DNA of 64,000 nt from Nocardioidaceae bacterium (GTDB lineage Bacteria > Actinomycetota > Actinomycetes > Propionibacteriales > Nocardioidaceae). The stretch's first letter is position 1; each line of letters opens with the position of its first letter. The notes beneath the pieces are model-generated. The model worked only from the letters and a program-made list of their open reading frames with translations. It made no database searches and was not told the DNA's origin. The stretch is from NCBI GenBank assembly GCA_030655315.1, contig JAURVT010000043.1, positions 186,001 through 250,000 on the forward strand, written 5' to 3'. The position numbers were made by a program, and so were the translations under genes. Below, one piece after another: positions 18,552 through 26,732 of this stretch.

Positions 18552-19511
18552 GTGTTCGGTAACAAGACCGTGGTCGACATGATCGACCGCAGTGCAGAGA
18601 ACCCCGCTGACCGTCGCAACTTCCTGCGTGCGGCCGGCGTCGCCGGTCTCGGCACCGTGGGTGCGGGCCTCATCGGCGGCGCGGTGGCCTCGTCGGCCAG
18701 TGCCGCGGCCCCCAGTGACGGCGCCGTCCTGAACTTCGCCCTGAACCTCGAGTACCTCGAGGCCGAGTTCTACTCCTACGCCGTGCACGGCCGTGGCCTG
18801 AACTCCCGACTCACCACCGGTACCGGTGAGCGCGGCGGCGTCGTCGGCGGCTCGAAGGTCCCCTTCAAGTCCAAGAACCTCAAGCGCTACGCCGCCGAGA
18901 TCGCCGGCGACGAGCTCGCCCACGTCAAGTTCCTGCGCACCGCCCTGGGCGGCGCCAAGGTCTCGCGTCCCCGCATCGACCTGCGCACGAGCTTCACCAA
19001 CGCGGCCCTCGCGGCCGGCCTGATCAAGAAGGGGCAGAAGTTCAACCCCTTCGCCGACGAGCAGTCCTTCCTGCTCGGCGCGTACATCTTCGAGGACGTG
19101 GGCGTCACGGCCTACAAGGGCGCCGCCCCCCTGATCACCAACAAGACCTACCTCGAGGCCGCCGCCGGCATCCTCGCGGTCGAGGCCTACCACGCGGGCA
19201 TCATCCGCGAGGCCCTCTACGAGCGCGAGCTGTTCGCGCCCGCCGCCGCGATCAGCGCCGCGCGTGACAGCCTCGACGGTCCCAAGGACCTCGACCAGGG
19301 CATCCGTCGTCGCGTCGCCGCCTCGACGGGCCGCGGCGACGAGTCGTCCGGTCGCATCGTGGCCAACCTCGTCCCCACGGACAAGAACGGCATCGCCTAC
19401 AGCCGCAGCCCCGGCCAGGTGCTCAACATCGTGTACCTGAACCCGGCCAGCGTCAGCCAGGGCGGGTTCTTCCCCAAGGGCGTCAACGGAGCGGTCACCC
19501 AGTCCGCCTGA
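18552..19511 (+). CDS. Tat-exported ferritin-like protein
   Basis: A 319-aa protein with a twin-arginine signal ([20 protein letters not shown], cleavage near ASA at about 53). A ferritin-like helical domain follows: [39 protein letters not shown] and [20 protein letters not shown] carry the Glu and His residues expected for a di-iron site. It resembles the family of plant desiccation protein PCC13-62. GTG 18552 follows GAGGAG. It is a single-gene unit, closed by a strong terminator and preceded by a CRP-like site. Confidence 0.85.
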   Translation: MFGNKTVVDMIDRSAENPADRRNFLRAAGVAGLGTVGAGLIGGAVASSASAAAPSDGAVLNFALNLEYLEAEFYSYAVHGRGLNSRLTTGTGERGGVVGGSKVPFKSKNLKRYAAEIAGDELAHVKFLRTALGGAKVSRPRIDLRTSFTNAALAAGLIKKGQKFNPFADEQSFLLGAYIFEDVGVTAYKGAAPLITNKTYLEAAAGILAVEAYHAGIIREALYERELFAPAAAISAARDSLDGPKDLDQGIRRRVAASTGRGDESSGRIVANLVPTDKNGIAYSRSPGQVLNIVYLNPASVSQGGFFPKGVNGAVTQSA

Positions 19512-19528
19512 CACCCCCTGCACCACCC

Positions 19529-19565
19529 GTCGGCCCCGCACCACTCCTCGTGGTGCGGGGCCGAC
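19529..19565. terminator. Strong hairpin terminator
   Basis: Perfect 16-bp stem (GTCGGCCCCGCACCAC and its complement) with a 5-base loop, 17 bases after the ferritin-like gene. No T-run follows. Confidence 0.75.
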
Positions 19566-19727
19566 GTGCGTCCCGGCCCGAGGCGTTGCTCCGGTTCGTC
19601 TCAGGATCGCGGGTGGCCACTTGACAGGAACCGCTGACAGCGGGTCACGGCACTCCTACCCTAAATGGTGGGCGGAAGGCCCCCGTGGACGACCCGACCT
19701 GGTCGGGGATGGATCGAGGAGAGGCAC

Positions 19728-21917
19728 ATGGACGTGCGTCGAGCACTGGCGGGACCGGCCGTCATCGCCGTCACCGCGCTCATCCTGCTGGCGGAGTTCG
19801 GCCTGCTCACCTGGGTGTACCACCTGAACGACGACGTCGACGCCCAGGTGCTCGCGCACTCGCGCGCGGAGGTCGCGGCACGGGCCTGGTCACCGGGCAG
19901 CACGACCGCCGACGTGCTGCGCGAGGCGCAGCGGCTGGCCACGTCCGGTGCCCCCGGCGCGGACCAGGTGCTCGACGACGCCCGCGCCTGGTCCTCCTCC
20001 CCCACCGCGGCCGGCCTGCAGGCCGTCACCGCCAACCTCGACGCGGTCGGCGAGACGGTCGCGGCGGACCAGCGTCGGACCGACCTGGAGGTGTCGGCCA
20101 TCCTCGTCACCCTGCTGGTCGTCGTCTCGATCGGCTGGTTCCTGTGGTTCCGTCGTCTGGTCGCCCGGCACCGCGACCTCCAGCAGCGGCTCACCCGCCA
20201 GCAGGTGGTGGAGGACGAGCAGCGCCGGCTCACCGCCCTGGTCAGCAGCAGCGCCGACGTCATCGCGATCCTCGACGCGAGCTCGGCCGTGCAGTTCGTC
20301 AGCCCCGCCGTCACCACCGTCCTCGGGACGGACCCGGAGTCCCTGACCGGCACCCGGCTCGTCGACCGCGTCACCCCCGCGGACCAGCTGGTGCTGTCGC
20401 AGCTGCTCACCGGCTCGCGCCCCGGACGCCAGGCGCTGACGCTGCGGATGATCCACCGCGACGGACGCGAGCTGATCGTCGAGGGCACCCTCGAGGACCT
20501 CACCGGTGACGCCACCGTCGACGGCTTCGTACTCACCGCTCGCGACGTCACGCAGCGCCACCAGCTCCAGGACGACCTGGTGCACCAGGCGTTCCACGAC
20601 GCGCTCACGGGCCTGGCCAACCGCCAGCTCTTCGGTGACCGCCTCTCCCACGCCCTCGCACGCCGGGTCAACGGGCTGGTCCGCCCGCTGGCGGTCCTGT
20701 TCCTCGACCTCGACGACTTCAAGGACATCAACGACAGCCTCGGCCACGCGGCCGGCGACCTGCTGCTGACCGCGGTCGCCGAGCGCATCACCGGGGCCAT
20801 CGGCTCGGCCGACACCGCGGCCCGCCTGGGCGGTGACGAGTTCGCGATCCTGCTCGAGGACGCCGACCTCAACCAGGCCACCCAGGTGGCCGAACGGCTG
20901 CTGGCGGCCCTGGCCGCACCGGTCACCGTGGACCACCACCACCACGTGGTGTCGGGCAGCATCGGCATCGCGCAGGCCCTGCCGGGCCGCATCGACGGCG
21001 ACGAGGTGATGCGCAACGCGGACGTCGCGATGTACATGGCCAAGGACCGCGGCAAGGGCGGCGTGGCGGTGTACGACTCCACCTGGCACCACCGCGCGCT
21101 CGAGGTGCTCGAGATGCGCAACGACCTGCAGTGGGCGATCGAGGCCGGCGAGCTGACGCTGCACTACCAGCCGACGGTCGACCTGCGCACCCAGGCGATC
21201 ACCGGCTTCGAGGCGCTCGTGCGCTGGCAGCACCCCGAGCGCGGCCTGATCCCGCCCCTCGCCTTCATCCCGATCGCCGAGCAGAGCGGGCTGATCATCC
21301 CGCTCGGACGCTGGGTGCTGAACCACGCGTGCCGGGCCGCCGTCCGTCTGCAGGCGACCACGGGCGCCACCACGATGGCCGTCAACGTGTCGGCCCAGCA
21401 GCTCGCGCGCGCCGACTTCGTGGACGACGTCCTGGACGCCCTCGCCACGAGCGGCCTGTCGCCGGTGTCGCTCGTCCTCGAGATCACCGAGAGCACCCTG
21501 CTGGCCGACCTCAACACGACCGTCGCCACGCTGACCCGGCTCCGCGGGCACGGCATCCGGGTGGCCATCGACGACTTCGGCACCGGGTACAGCTCGCTGT
21601 CCCACCTCGCGACCCTGCCGATCGACGTCCTCAAGGTCGACAAGTCGTTCGTCGACGACCTCGACGCCGTCGACGGCAGCTCGCTGATCAAGGCCATCCT
21701 CGCGATGAGCGACAGCATGGACCTGGTGACCGTCGCCGAGGGCGTCGAGCACGGGTCCCAGGCGCGTTGGCTGCGCGGGTCCACCTGCACCCTGGGGCAG
21801 GGCTACCTGTGGTCGCGTCCGGTCGAGTTCGACGCGGCCGAGCAGCTGCTGCGCACCGGCGTCGACCAGCAGCTCGGCGTCGAGCCCGCGCAGTCGCGGA
21901 CGCTGCGCGTGGTCTGA
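19728..21917 (+). CDS. Membrane PAS-GGDEF-EAL cyclic di-GMP protein
   Basis: A 729-aa protein. An N-terminal membrane segment (about 8-32), an extracytoplasmic region of about 85 residues and a second membrane segment (about 123-145) are followed by a PAS domain (about 165-285), GGDEF (RLGGDEFAIL near 367) and EAL (GFEALVRW near 493, DDFGTGYSSL near 616). Both catalytic signatures look intact, so it could make and degrade c-di-GMP, with PAS and the outer sensor setting the balance. ATG 19728 has a strong GAGGAGAGG. Confidence 0.92.
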   Translation: MDVRRALAGPAVIAVTALILLAEFGLLTWVYHLNDDVDAQVLAHSRAEVAARAWSPGSTTADVLREAQRLATSGAPGADQVLDDARAWSSSPTAAGLQAVTANLDAVGETVAADQRRTDLEVSAILVTLLVVVSIGWFLWFRRLVARHRDLQQRLTRQQVVEDEQRRLTALVSSSADVIAILDASSAVQFVSPAVTTVLGTDPESLTGTRLVDRVTPADQLVLSQLLTGSRPGRQALTLRMIHRDGRELIVEGTLEDLTGDATVDGFVLTARDVTQRHQLQDDLVHQAFHDALTGLANRQLFGDRLSHALARRVNGLVRPLAVLFLDLDDFKDINDSLGHAAGDLLLTAVAERITGAIGSADTAARLGGDEFAILLEDADLNQATQVAERLLAALAAPVTVDHHHHVVSGSIGIAQALPGRIDGDEVMRNADVAMYMAKDRGKGGVAVYDSTWHHRALEVLEMRNDLQWAIEAGELTLHYQPTVDLRTQAITGFEALVRWQHPERGLIPPLAFIPIAEQSGLIIPLGRWVLNHACRAAVRLQATTGATTMAVNVSAQQLARADFVDDVLDALATSGLSPVSLVLEITESTLLADLNTTVATLTRLRGHGIRVAIDDFGTGYSSLSHLATLPIDVLKVDKSFVDDLDAVDGSSLIKAILAMSDSMDLVTVAEGVEHGSQARWLRGSTCTLGQGYLWSRPVEFDAAEQLLRTGVDQQLGVEPAQSRTLRVV

Positions 21918-21935
21918 GCCCGCGCGGCCGGGCCC

Positions 21936-22382
21936 TCAGCCCACGAACACGCAGAACGGGTGGCCGGCCGGGTCGGCGAGCACGTGGAGCGGCTCCTCGG
22001 CGTCGTCGGAGCGGTCGAGCAGGACCACCGCACCGAGGGCGAGGGCCCGGAGACGCTGACGCTCGAGCGCCTCGACGTCGCCCACCGTCATGTCGAGGTG
22101 GAGCATCTGGCGTTGGTGACCGGGCGCCGAGGGGTCGGCGCTCCACACCGGGGGCACGTGGTCGTCGACCTGCTGGAAGGCGATCCCGCGTCCATCGGCC
22201 TCGACGTCCCCCGGCGGCCGCACGACCAGCCAGTCGTGCCCCGACGGATCCGGGTCGCCAGGTGGTGGGGCCTCGTCGCCGGGACGGTACGCGTAGCCGA
22301 GGAGCTGCCGGTAGAACTCGGCCAGCGGGCGGGGGTGCGGGCAGTCCAGCACGACCTGCCGCACCAGCGGGACGTCGCTCAT
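21936..22382 (-). CDS. VOC (glyoxalase-like) protein
   Basis: A 148-aa protein with two beta-alpha-beta-beta-beta modules of the VOC fold: LVRQVVLDCPHPRPLAEFYR at the start and LHLDMTVGDVEALERQ in the middle, ending ADPAGHPFCVFVG. Family members bind a metal and act on small molecules; the substrate cannot be told. It is divergent from the SRPBCC gene, whose start is 49 bp away. Confidence 0.8.
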   Translation of the reverse strand: MSDVPLVRQVVLDCPHPRPLAEFYRQLLGYAYRPGDEAPPPGDPDPSGHDWLVVRPPGDVEADGRGIAFQQVDDHVPPVWSADPSAPGHQRQMLHLDMTVGDVEALERQRLRALALGAVVLLDRSDDAEEPLHVLADPAGHPFCVFVG

Positions 22383-22431
22383 CGCTGGACCGTACGCCGT
22401 CGTGGCCCGCGGTGTCGACGACACTGACGGG

Positions 22432-22992
22432 ATGACGAGCCTGCGCACCGCCCTGGCCGACGTGGCCCCGAGCGCCGCGGAGGTGGCGGCCACGCTGCCC
22501 GGGGACGAGGTGGTGGCCGCTCCCGACGTCGTGATGGACCGGGCATTCGACGTCGCCGCGGAGCCGGAGGTCGTGTGGCCGTGGCTGGAGCAGCTCGGCA
22601 AGCGGCGGGCGGGCTGGTACCTGCCGCGGACCGTCGAGCGGCTGGTGCCGCCCGGCCGGCGCGCCGCGCGTCACCTGGACGACCGGTGGCGGCTGCGCGT
22701 CGGACAGGTCGTGCCGGACTGGGGTGGGCGGGACGCCACGTTCGAGGTGGTGCGGGTGGAGCCCCCGACCGCCCTGGTCTACCGATCACGTCGTGGCGCC
22801 ACCGAGCTCACCTGGGCCCTCGTGCTCACCCCCGGCCGCTCCCCCGCCACCACCCGCGTGCACCTGCGGCTGCGGCTGTCTCCGGTGGCACACGTCCGGC
22901 TGGCCGAGGCGGTCGGCGGGTCCTTCGACCTGCTGACGGTGGCCGGCCTGGCGGCGGGGCTCCGCGAGCGGGTCGTCCCCGGCTCCTCCTGA
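22432..22992 (+). CDS. SRPBCC-like lipid-binding-fold protein
   Basis: A 186-aa protein. VMDRAFDVAAEPEVVWPWLE is the first strand and helix typical of the SRPBCC/START-like fold, followed by FEVVRVEPPTALVYRS and LTWALVLTP strands and a long final helix. These proteins bind hydrophobic ligands. No catalytic residue stands out. ATG 22432 is chosen over an upstream GTG because homologous sequence seems to begin here. Confidence 0.65.
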   Translation: MTSLRTALADVAPSAAEVAATLPGDEVVAAPDVVMDRAFDVAAEPEVVWPWLEQLGKRRAGWYLPRTVERLVPPGRRAARHLDDRWRLRVGQVVPDWGGRDATFEVVRVEPPTALVYRSRRGATELTWALVLTPGRSPATTRVHLRLRLSPVAHVRLAEAVGGSFDLLTVAGLAAGLRERVVPGSS

Positions 22993-23018
22993 CCCCCGTG
23001 GCTGGTTCCCTGTCTGGC

Positions 23019-23639
23019 ATGAGGTCCTCGGGGAAGTTCGTGGTCGTCGTGCCGATGCTGGTGCTGGCCGTGGGGTGCGGGCCCGGTGGGTCCGGGGCCG
23101 GTCCGGGCGACGGCGGCGAGGACGTCACCCCGCGGGCGCTGGCCGCGGTGCTGGTCGACGCGCTGGGCGAGCCGACGCACGCACAGGCCTCCGAGGGGGT
23201 CGACTACTACGGCGACGGCGCGGTGGCGGCGACCGTCGTGTTCGGCGACGACTTCGCCGGCGAGCAGGTCGAGCTGGTGGTCGCCGGTGACCCGCCGGAG
23301 GAGCTGACGTCCTGCGAGGCCGCCGCCGACGAGGCCGACGGGTGCGAGGAGGTCGGTGACGCGGTGCTCACCTGGGACGAGGAGGAGCCGGAGGAGGACC
23401 CCGGCACCGTCACCGTCGCGGTCCCGAAGGGCGACGCCTGGGCCGTCGCCACCGAGTCCGGCCCCAGCATCACCGGCGACCCTCGCGACCTCGACCTCAC
23501 CGTCAGCGTCGACGACCTGCTCGCCCTCGCCCGCGACCCGCGCGTCGGGCCCACCACGACGGCTGCTGCCGTCGCCGCGGGTGACGCGCTCGGCGCCTGG
23601 CGTGGGCCGGACGTGAATCCGGACTACGCGGACGGGTGA
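23019..23639 (+). CDS. Secreted acidic lipoprotein
   Basis: A 206-aa protein with a lipoprotein signal (KFVVVVPMLVLAVGCGPGG, lipidated Cys at about 20), then an acidic, Gly-rich chain with DDFAGEQVELVVAG and an EEPEEDPG patch. No recognised domain. It may serve as a cell-surface protein. Confidence 0.65.
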   Translation: MRSSGKFVVVVPMLVLAVGCGPGGSGAGPGDGGEDVTPRALAAVLVDALGEPTHAQASEGVDYYGDGAVAATVVFGDDFAGEQVELVVAGDPPEELTSCEAAADEADGCEEVGDAVLTWDEEEPEEDPGTVTVAVPKGDAWAVATESGPSITGDPRDLDLTVSVDDLLALARDPRVGPTTTAAAVAAGDALGAWRGPDVNPDYADG

Positions 23640-23809
23640 GGTGGCGTGGCTTGGGTGCTCCCGGCTGGGGGTTCGTCGGGGTGCTCACTGGCGGCTACGG
23701 CCGGGGGAGGTCCGCGGCGGCGGGTCCCTTCGGCCGTGTGCGGGCTGATTTTTGCGCCGTCCACAGATGACTGCAAGAGCCTTCACGGGTCGCCGTTGGT
23801 TTGGTAGAA

Positions 23810-23825
23810 TCGAGCATACGTTCGA
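23810..23825. promoter_or_regulatory. LexA (SOS) box
   Basis: TCGAGCATACGTTCGA matches the actinobacterial LexA operator TCGAAC-N4-GTTCGA with one mismatch. It overlaps a -10-like TAGAAT (23805-23810), 18 bases before the DUF222-HNH start. Confidence 0.7.
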
Positions 23826-23842
23826 TTCACTGAGGACCTGTC

Positions 23843-25162
23843 ATGACCGTCTCCGCTCTCCCGCTCACCGAGCACCCCGCGTTCGCGGTGCTCGCCGCGG
23901 TCGAGAGCGCTCTGGCCGCGGGTGGCGACCTGTCGGTCTACGAGGGTCTGTCGGCCGAGGACGCGGTGACCCTCGCGGGGCGGTGGAGCCGGGTGAACTC
24001 CCGCGTGGCCGCCCCTGCGATGGCCGCGACGCGGTCGGTGGACCGGTCGGGTGCTGCGAGGAGGGCCGGCTCCTCCTCGACGGGGTCGTTGCTGGCGAGC
24101 CAGTTCGGGGGCGACCGCCACGCCGCCGCCCGTGACGTGCACCTGGGCCGGGCGCTGGAGAGGGCGTCGCTGACCGAGCAGGCCCTGGCTGAAGGGCGGA
24201 TCTCGAAGGAGCAGGCGCGGTTGATCGCCCGGACCATCGGGGGCCTGCCCGACGACGTGCCGGTCGAGACGCGTGAGACGTGTGAGCGGGCGCTGATCGA
24301 GGACGCCAGGACGCTCTCGATGCGGGACCTGCAGTACCGGGCCGACCGGATCAGCGACCTGTTCAAGCCCATCCCCGAGGTCGACGCGGACGAGGGCCGG
24401 ACGGTCCAGGACCGGGGGCGTCTGGCGTACGAGCGGTCAGAGCTCTGGATGAGGGACGACCAGGACGGGACGTTCTTCGGCCGTTTCCGGATCCCCGCGG
24501 CGCAGGCGGCCGCGTTGAGGAACGTCCTGGACGGGTTCTCGGCCCCGCGCCGCCGTCATCTCGACGACGGGCAGGGCGACGCCGGCCTGACCTACCCTCA
24601 GCGCCAGGGCCGAGCGCTCGTCTCGCTGCTCGACCACCTCCCGACCGACGGACTGCCGGACGCCGGCGGCTCGGGCATGACCGTCACGGTCAACCTGGAC
24701 CTGCAGCAGCTCATCGACGGTATCGGCACGGCGACCACGTCCACCGGGCAGCGGATGTCCGCCTCGCAGGTGCGGCAGCACGCCTGCCGGGTCGGGATCG
24801 TCCCGCAGGTCCTCGGAGGCAAGTCGCTCCCGTTGGACCTGGGCCGCAAGCAGCGACTGTTCAGTCCGGCCCAGCGGGTCGCGCTGGCGCACCGGGATCA
24901 GGGGTGCGCGATGCCGGACTGCGACCGGCCGCCGTCGTGGTGCGAGGCGCACCACGCACGCGAACCCTGGGCCCACGGCGGGACCACCGACCTCGAGGAC
25001 GGCGTGCTGCTCTGCGCGTTCCACCACCGGATGGTGCACGAGGACGACTGGGTCATCACCTTCGACACCGACGACAGACGGCCCGCGTTCATCCCACCCG
25101 CGCGTCTCGACCCGTACCGACGACCCCGGACGAGCAACCGGTACCGGCCTCGGCGGACGTGA
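23843..25162 (+). CDS. DUF222 / HNH endonuclease (13E12-type)
   Basis: A 439-aa protein: the N-terminal two-thirds has the helical DUF222 pattern (AAVESALAAGGDLSVYEGLS; EQARLIARTIGGLPDDV) and the C-terminus an HNH domain (CAMPDCDRPPSWCEAHHARE, then DLEDGVLLCAFHHRMVHEDD). These form large multi-copy families in actinobacteria, the 13E12 repeat proteins of mycobacteria, and some are known LexA targets. The LexA box directly upstream fits DNA-damage induction. The precise DNA target is unknown. Confidence 0.92.
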   Translation: MTVSALPLTEHPAFAVLAAVESALAAGGDLSVYEGLSAEDAVTLAGRWSRVNSRVAAPAMAATRSVDRSGAARRAGSSSTGSLLASQFGGDRHAAARDVHLGRALERASLTEQALAEGRISKEQARLIARTIGGLPDDVPVETRETCERALIEDARTLSMRDLQYRADRISDLFKPIPEVDADEGRTVQDRGRLAYERSELWMRDDQDGTFFGRFRIPAAQAAALRNVLDGFSAPRRRHLDDGQGDAGLTYPQRQGRALVSLLDHLPTDGLPDAGGSGMTVTVNLDLQQLIDGIGTATTSTGQRMSASQVRQHACRVGIVPQVLGGKSLPLDLGRKQRLFSPAQRVALAHRDQGCAMPDCDRPPSWCEAHHAREPWAHGGTTDLEDGVLLCAFHHRMVHEDDWVITFDTDDRRPAFIPPARLDPYRRPRTSNRYRPRRT

Positions 25163-25218
25163 GTGGACGGGTGCTGCTCGGTACGGTGGAGGGGACACGT
25201 GGCGAAGGAGTGAGCACC

Positions 25219-25842
25219 GTGGACGACCGGGACAGAGAGCGCCGGCTGCGACGCGCGGCCGAGACGGCGATGACGCGGCAGGTGCCCGCGCCGGGCGACG
25301 AGGCCGAGGACGAGGCGCGCGAGACCGACGAGTCGAATGCCGGCCAGCGGCTGGACCAGCAGGCCCTGTGGGTGGACCACCAGGTCCGGCAGGCCATCGC
25401 GCGGGGTGACTTCGACGACCTGCCGGGGGCCGGCAAGCCCATCCCGGGTCTCGGGGGCACCCACGACCCGAACTGGTGGGTCAAGCAGCTGATCGAGCGT
25501 GAGCAGATCACCGGGGTGCTGCCGCCGGCTCTGGCGCTGCGCACCGAGCACGCGGAGCTCGACGCCCGGCTCGACCGCCAGGGCAGCGAGCAGGAGGTCC
25601 GGAGGGTCCTGGAGGACTTCAACGCCCGCGTGGTCGAGGCCCGGCGGCAGCTGCTGGGCGGCCCGCCCGTGATCACCCCCACCCGCGACGTCGACCACGA
25701 GGTCGCCGCCTGGGCGCGGCGCCGGGACGAGAAGCGGGCCCGACAGCGGGCCGAGCGCGAGGAGCGGGAGGCCGCGCAGGAGACCGCCGGGTGGTTCGGA
25801 CGCTGGCGGGCCGGACGTCGCGGACGCCGCCGGACCGACTAG
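25219..25842 (+). CDS. DUF1992 (DnaJC28-like) protein
   Basis: A 207-aa cytosolic protein. WVDHQVRQAIARGDFDDLPG followed by GKPIPGLGGTHDPNWWVKQL is the DUF1992 signature, a conserved domain also in eukaryotic DNAJC28 and of unknown function. The C-terminus is strongly charged (RRRDEKRARQRAEREERE) and probably helical. GTG 25219 has AAGGAG eight bases upstream; GTG 25210 is an alternative. Its last bases overlap the convergent FGE gene. Confidence 0.8.
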   Translation: MDDRDRERRLRRAAETAMTRQVPAPGDEAEDEARETDESNAGQRLDQQALWVDHQVRQAIARGDFDDLPGAGKPIPGLGGTHDPNWWVKQLIEREQITGVLPPALALRTEHAELDARLDRQGSEQEVRRVLEDFNARVVEARRQLLGGPPVITPTRDVDHEVAAWARRRDEKRARQRAEREEREAAQETAGWFGRWRAGRRGRRRTD

Positions 25843-26732
25843 GGCGAGACCGGGTCGGCGGCGAGCCGGAAGCCGAGGTTGCCGGTGCTCGAGTCCGGCG
25901 AGCTGCCCTGGCGCGCGGCCGGGCGGTAGCGCCGGCAGTACGACGCGTGGCACAGGTACGACCCGCCCTTGGAGACCCGCGCGCCCGAGGCGTCGAACGG
26001 GTCGGCGCACCACTCCCACACGTTGCCCGTCACGTCGTGCAGCCCGAACCCGTTGGGCGCGTAGGTGTCCACCGGGCTGGTGCCCGACCAGCCGTCCTCG
26101 GCGGTGTCGTGCGAGGGGAACGTGCCCTGCCAGACGTTCATCCGGTGCGCGCCGTCCGGCTCGCGCTCGTCGCCCCACGGGAAGACCGCGGCATCGAGCC
26201 CGCCGCGGGCCGCGTGCTCCCACTCCGCCTCGGTCGGGAGCCGGCCGCCGGCCCATGCGGCGAACACCGACGCGTCGCGCCACGACACGTGGGTGACGGG
26301 GTGGCGGCCGCGTCCGTCCAGGTCGGAGTGCGGACCGTCCGGGTGGGCCCAGTCGGCCCCCTCGACCTGGCGCCACCACGGGGCCGCCGCCACGCCGCGG
26401 GTGGGCGGGAAGTCGTCGGGCAGGAACCCTCCGAACACGAACGACCAGCCGAACCGCTCGGCGTCGCTCAGGTGGCCGGTGGCGTCGACGAACGCCGCCC
26501 ACTCCTGCACCGTCACCGGGTACCGGCCGATGCGCACGTCACCCACCCGGACGTCGCGCGCCGGGCCCTCGCCGTCCGTCGGGTACGCCTCGGGGCCGTC
26601 GCTGCCCATCGTGAAGACACCGCCCGGGACGTCGACCAGCTCGACCGACGACTCCCCCGCGGCGGCCGGCACCGTCACCGGGGAGTCCGCCCCGTCGCGC
26701 GGGGGACCCGACGGGGCGCAGCAGGCGGCCAT
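25839..26732 (-). CDS. Formylglycine-generating enzyme (SUMF1 family)
   Basis: Oxidises the active-site Cys of type I sulfatases to formylglycine. The 297-aa protein has VELVDVPGGVFTMGSDGPEA, IGRYPVTVQEWAAFVDATGH, GGRLPTEAEWEHAARGG and TGNVWEWCADPF. GGSYLCHASYCRRYR holds the two catalytic, copper-binding Cys at about 261 and 266. Its start overlaps the sulfatase stop (TGATG), so both are made from one message and the substrate is almost certainly that sulfatase. Confidence 0.93.
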   Translation of the reverse strand: MAACCAPSGPPRDGADSPVTVPAAAGESSVELVDVPGGVFTMGSDGPEAYPTDGEGPARDVRVGDVRIGRYPVTVQEWAAFVDATGHLSDAERFGWSFVFGGFLPDDFPPTRGVAAAPWWRQVEGADWAHPDGPHSDLDGRGRHPVTHVSWRDASVFAAWAGGRLPTEAEWEHAARGGLDAAVFPWGDEREPDGAHRMNVWQGTFPSHDTAEDGWSGTSPVDTYAPNGFGLHDVTGNVWEWCADPFDASGARVSKGGSYLCHASYCRRYRPAARQGSSPDSSTGNLGFRLAADPVSP

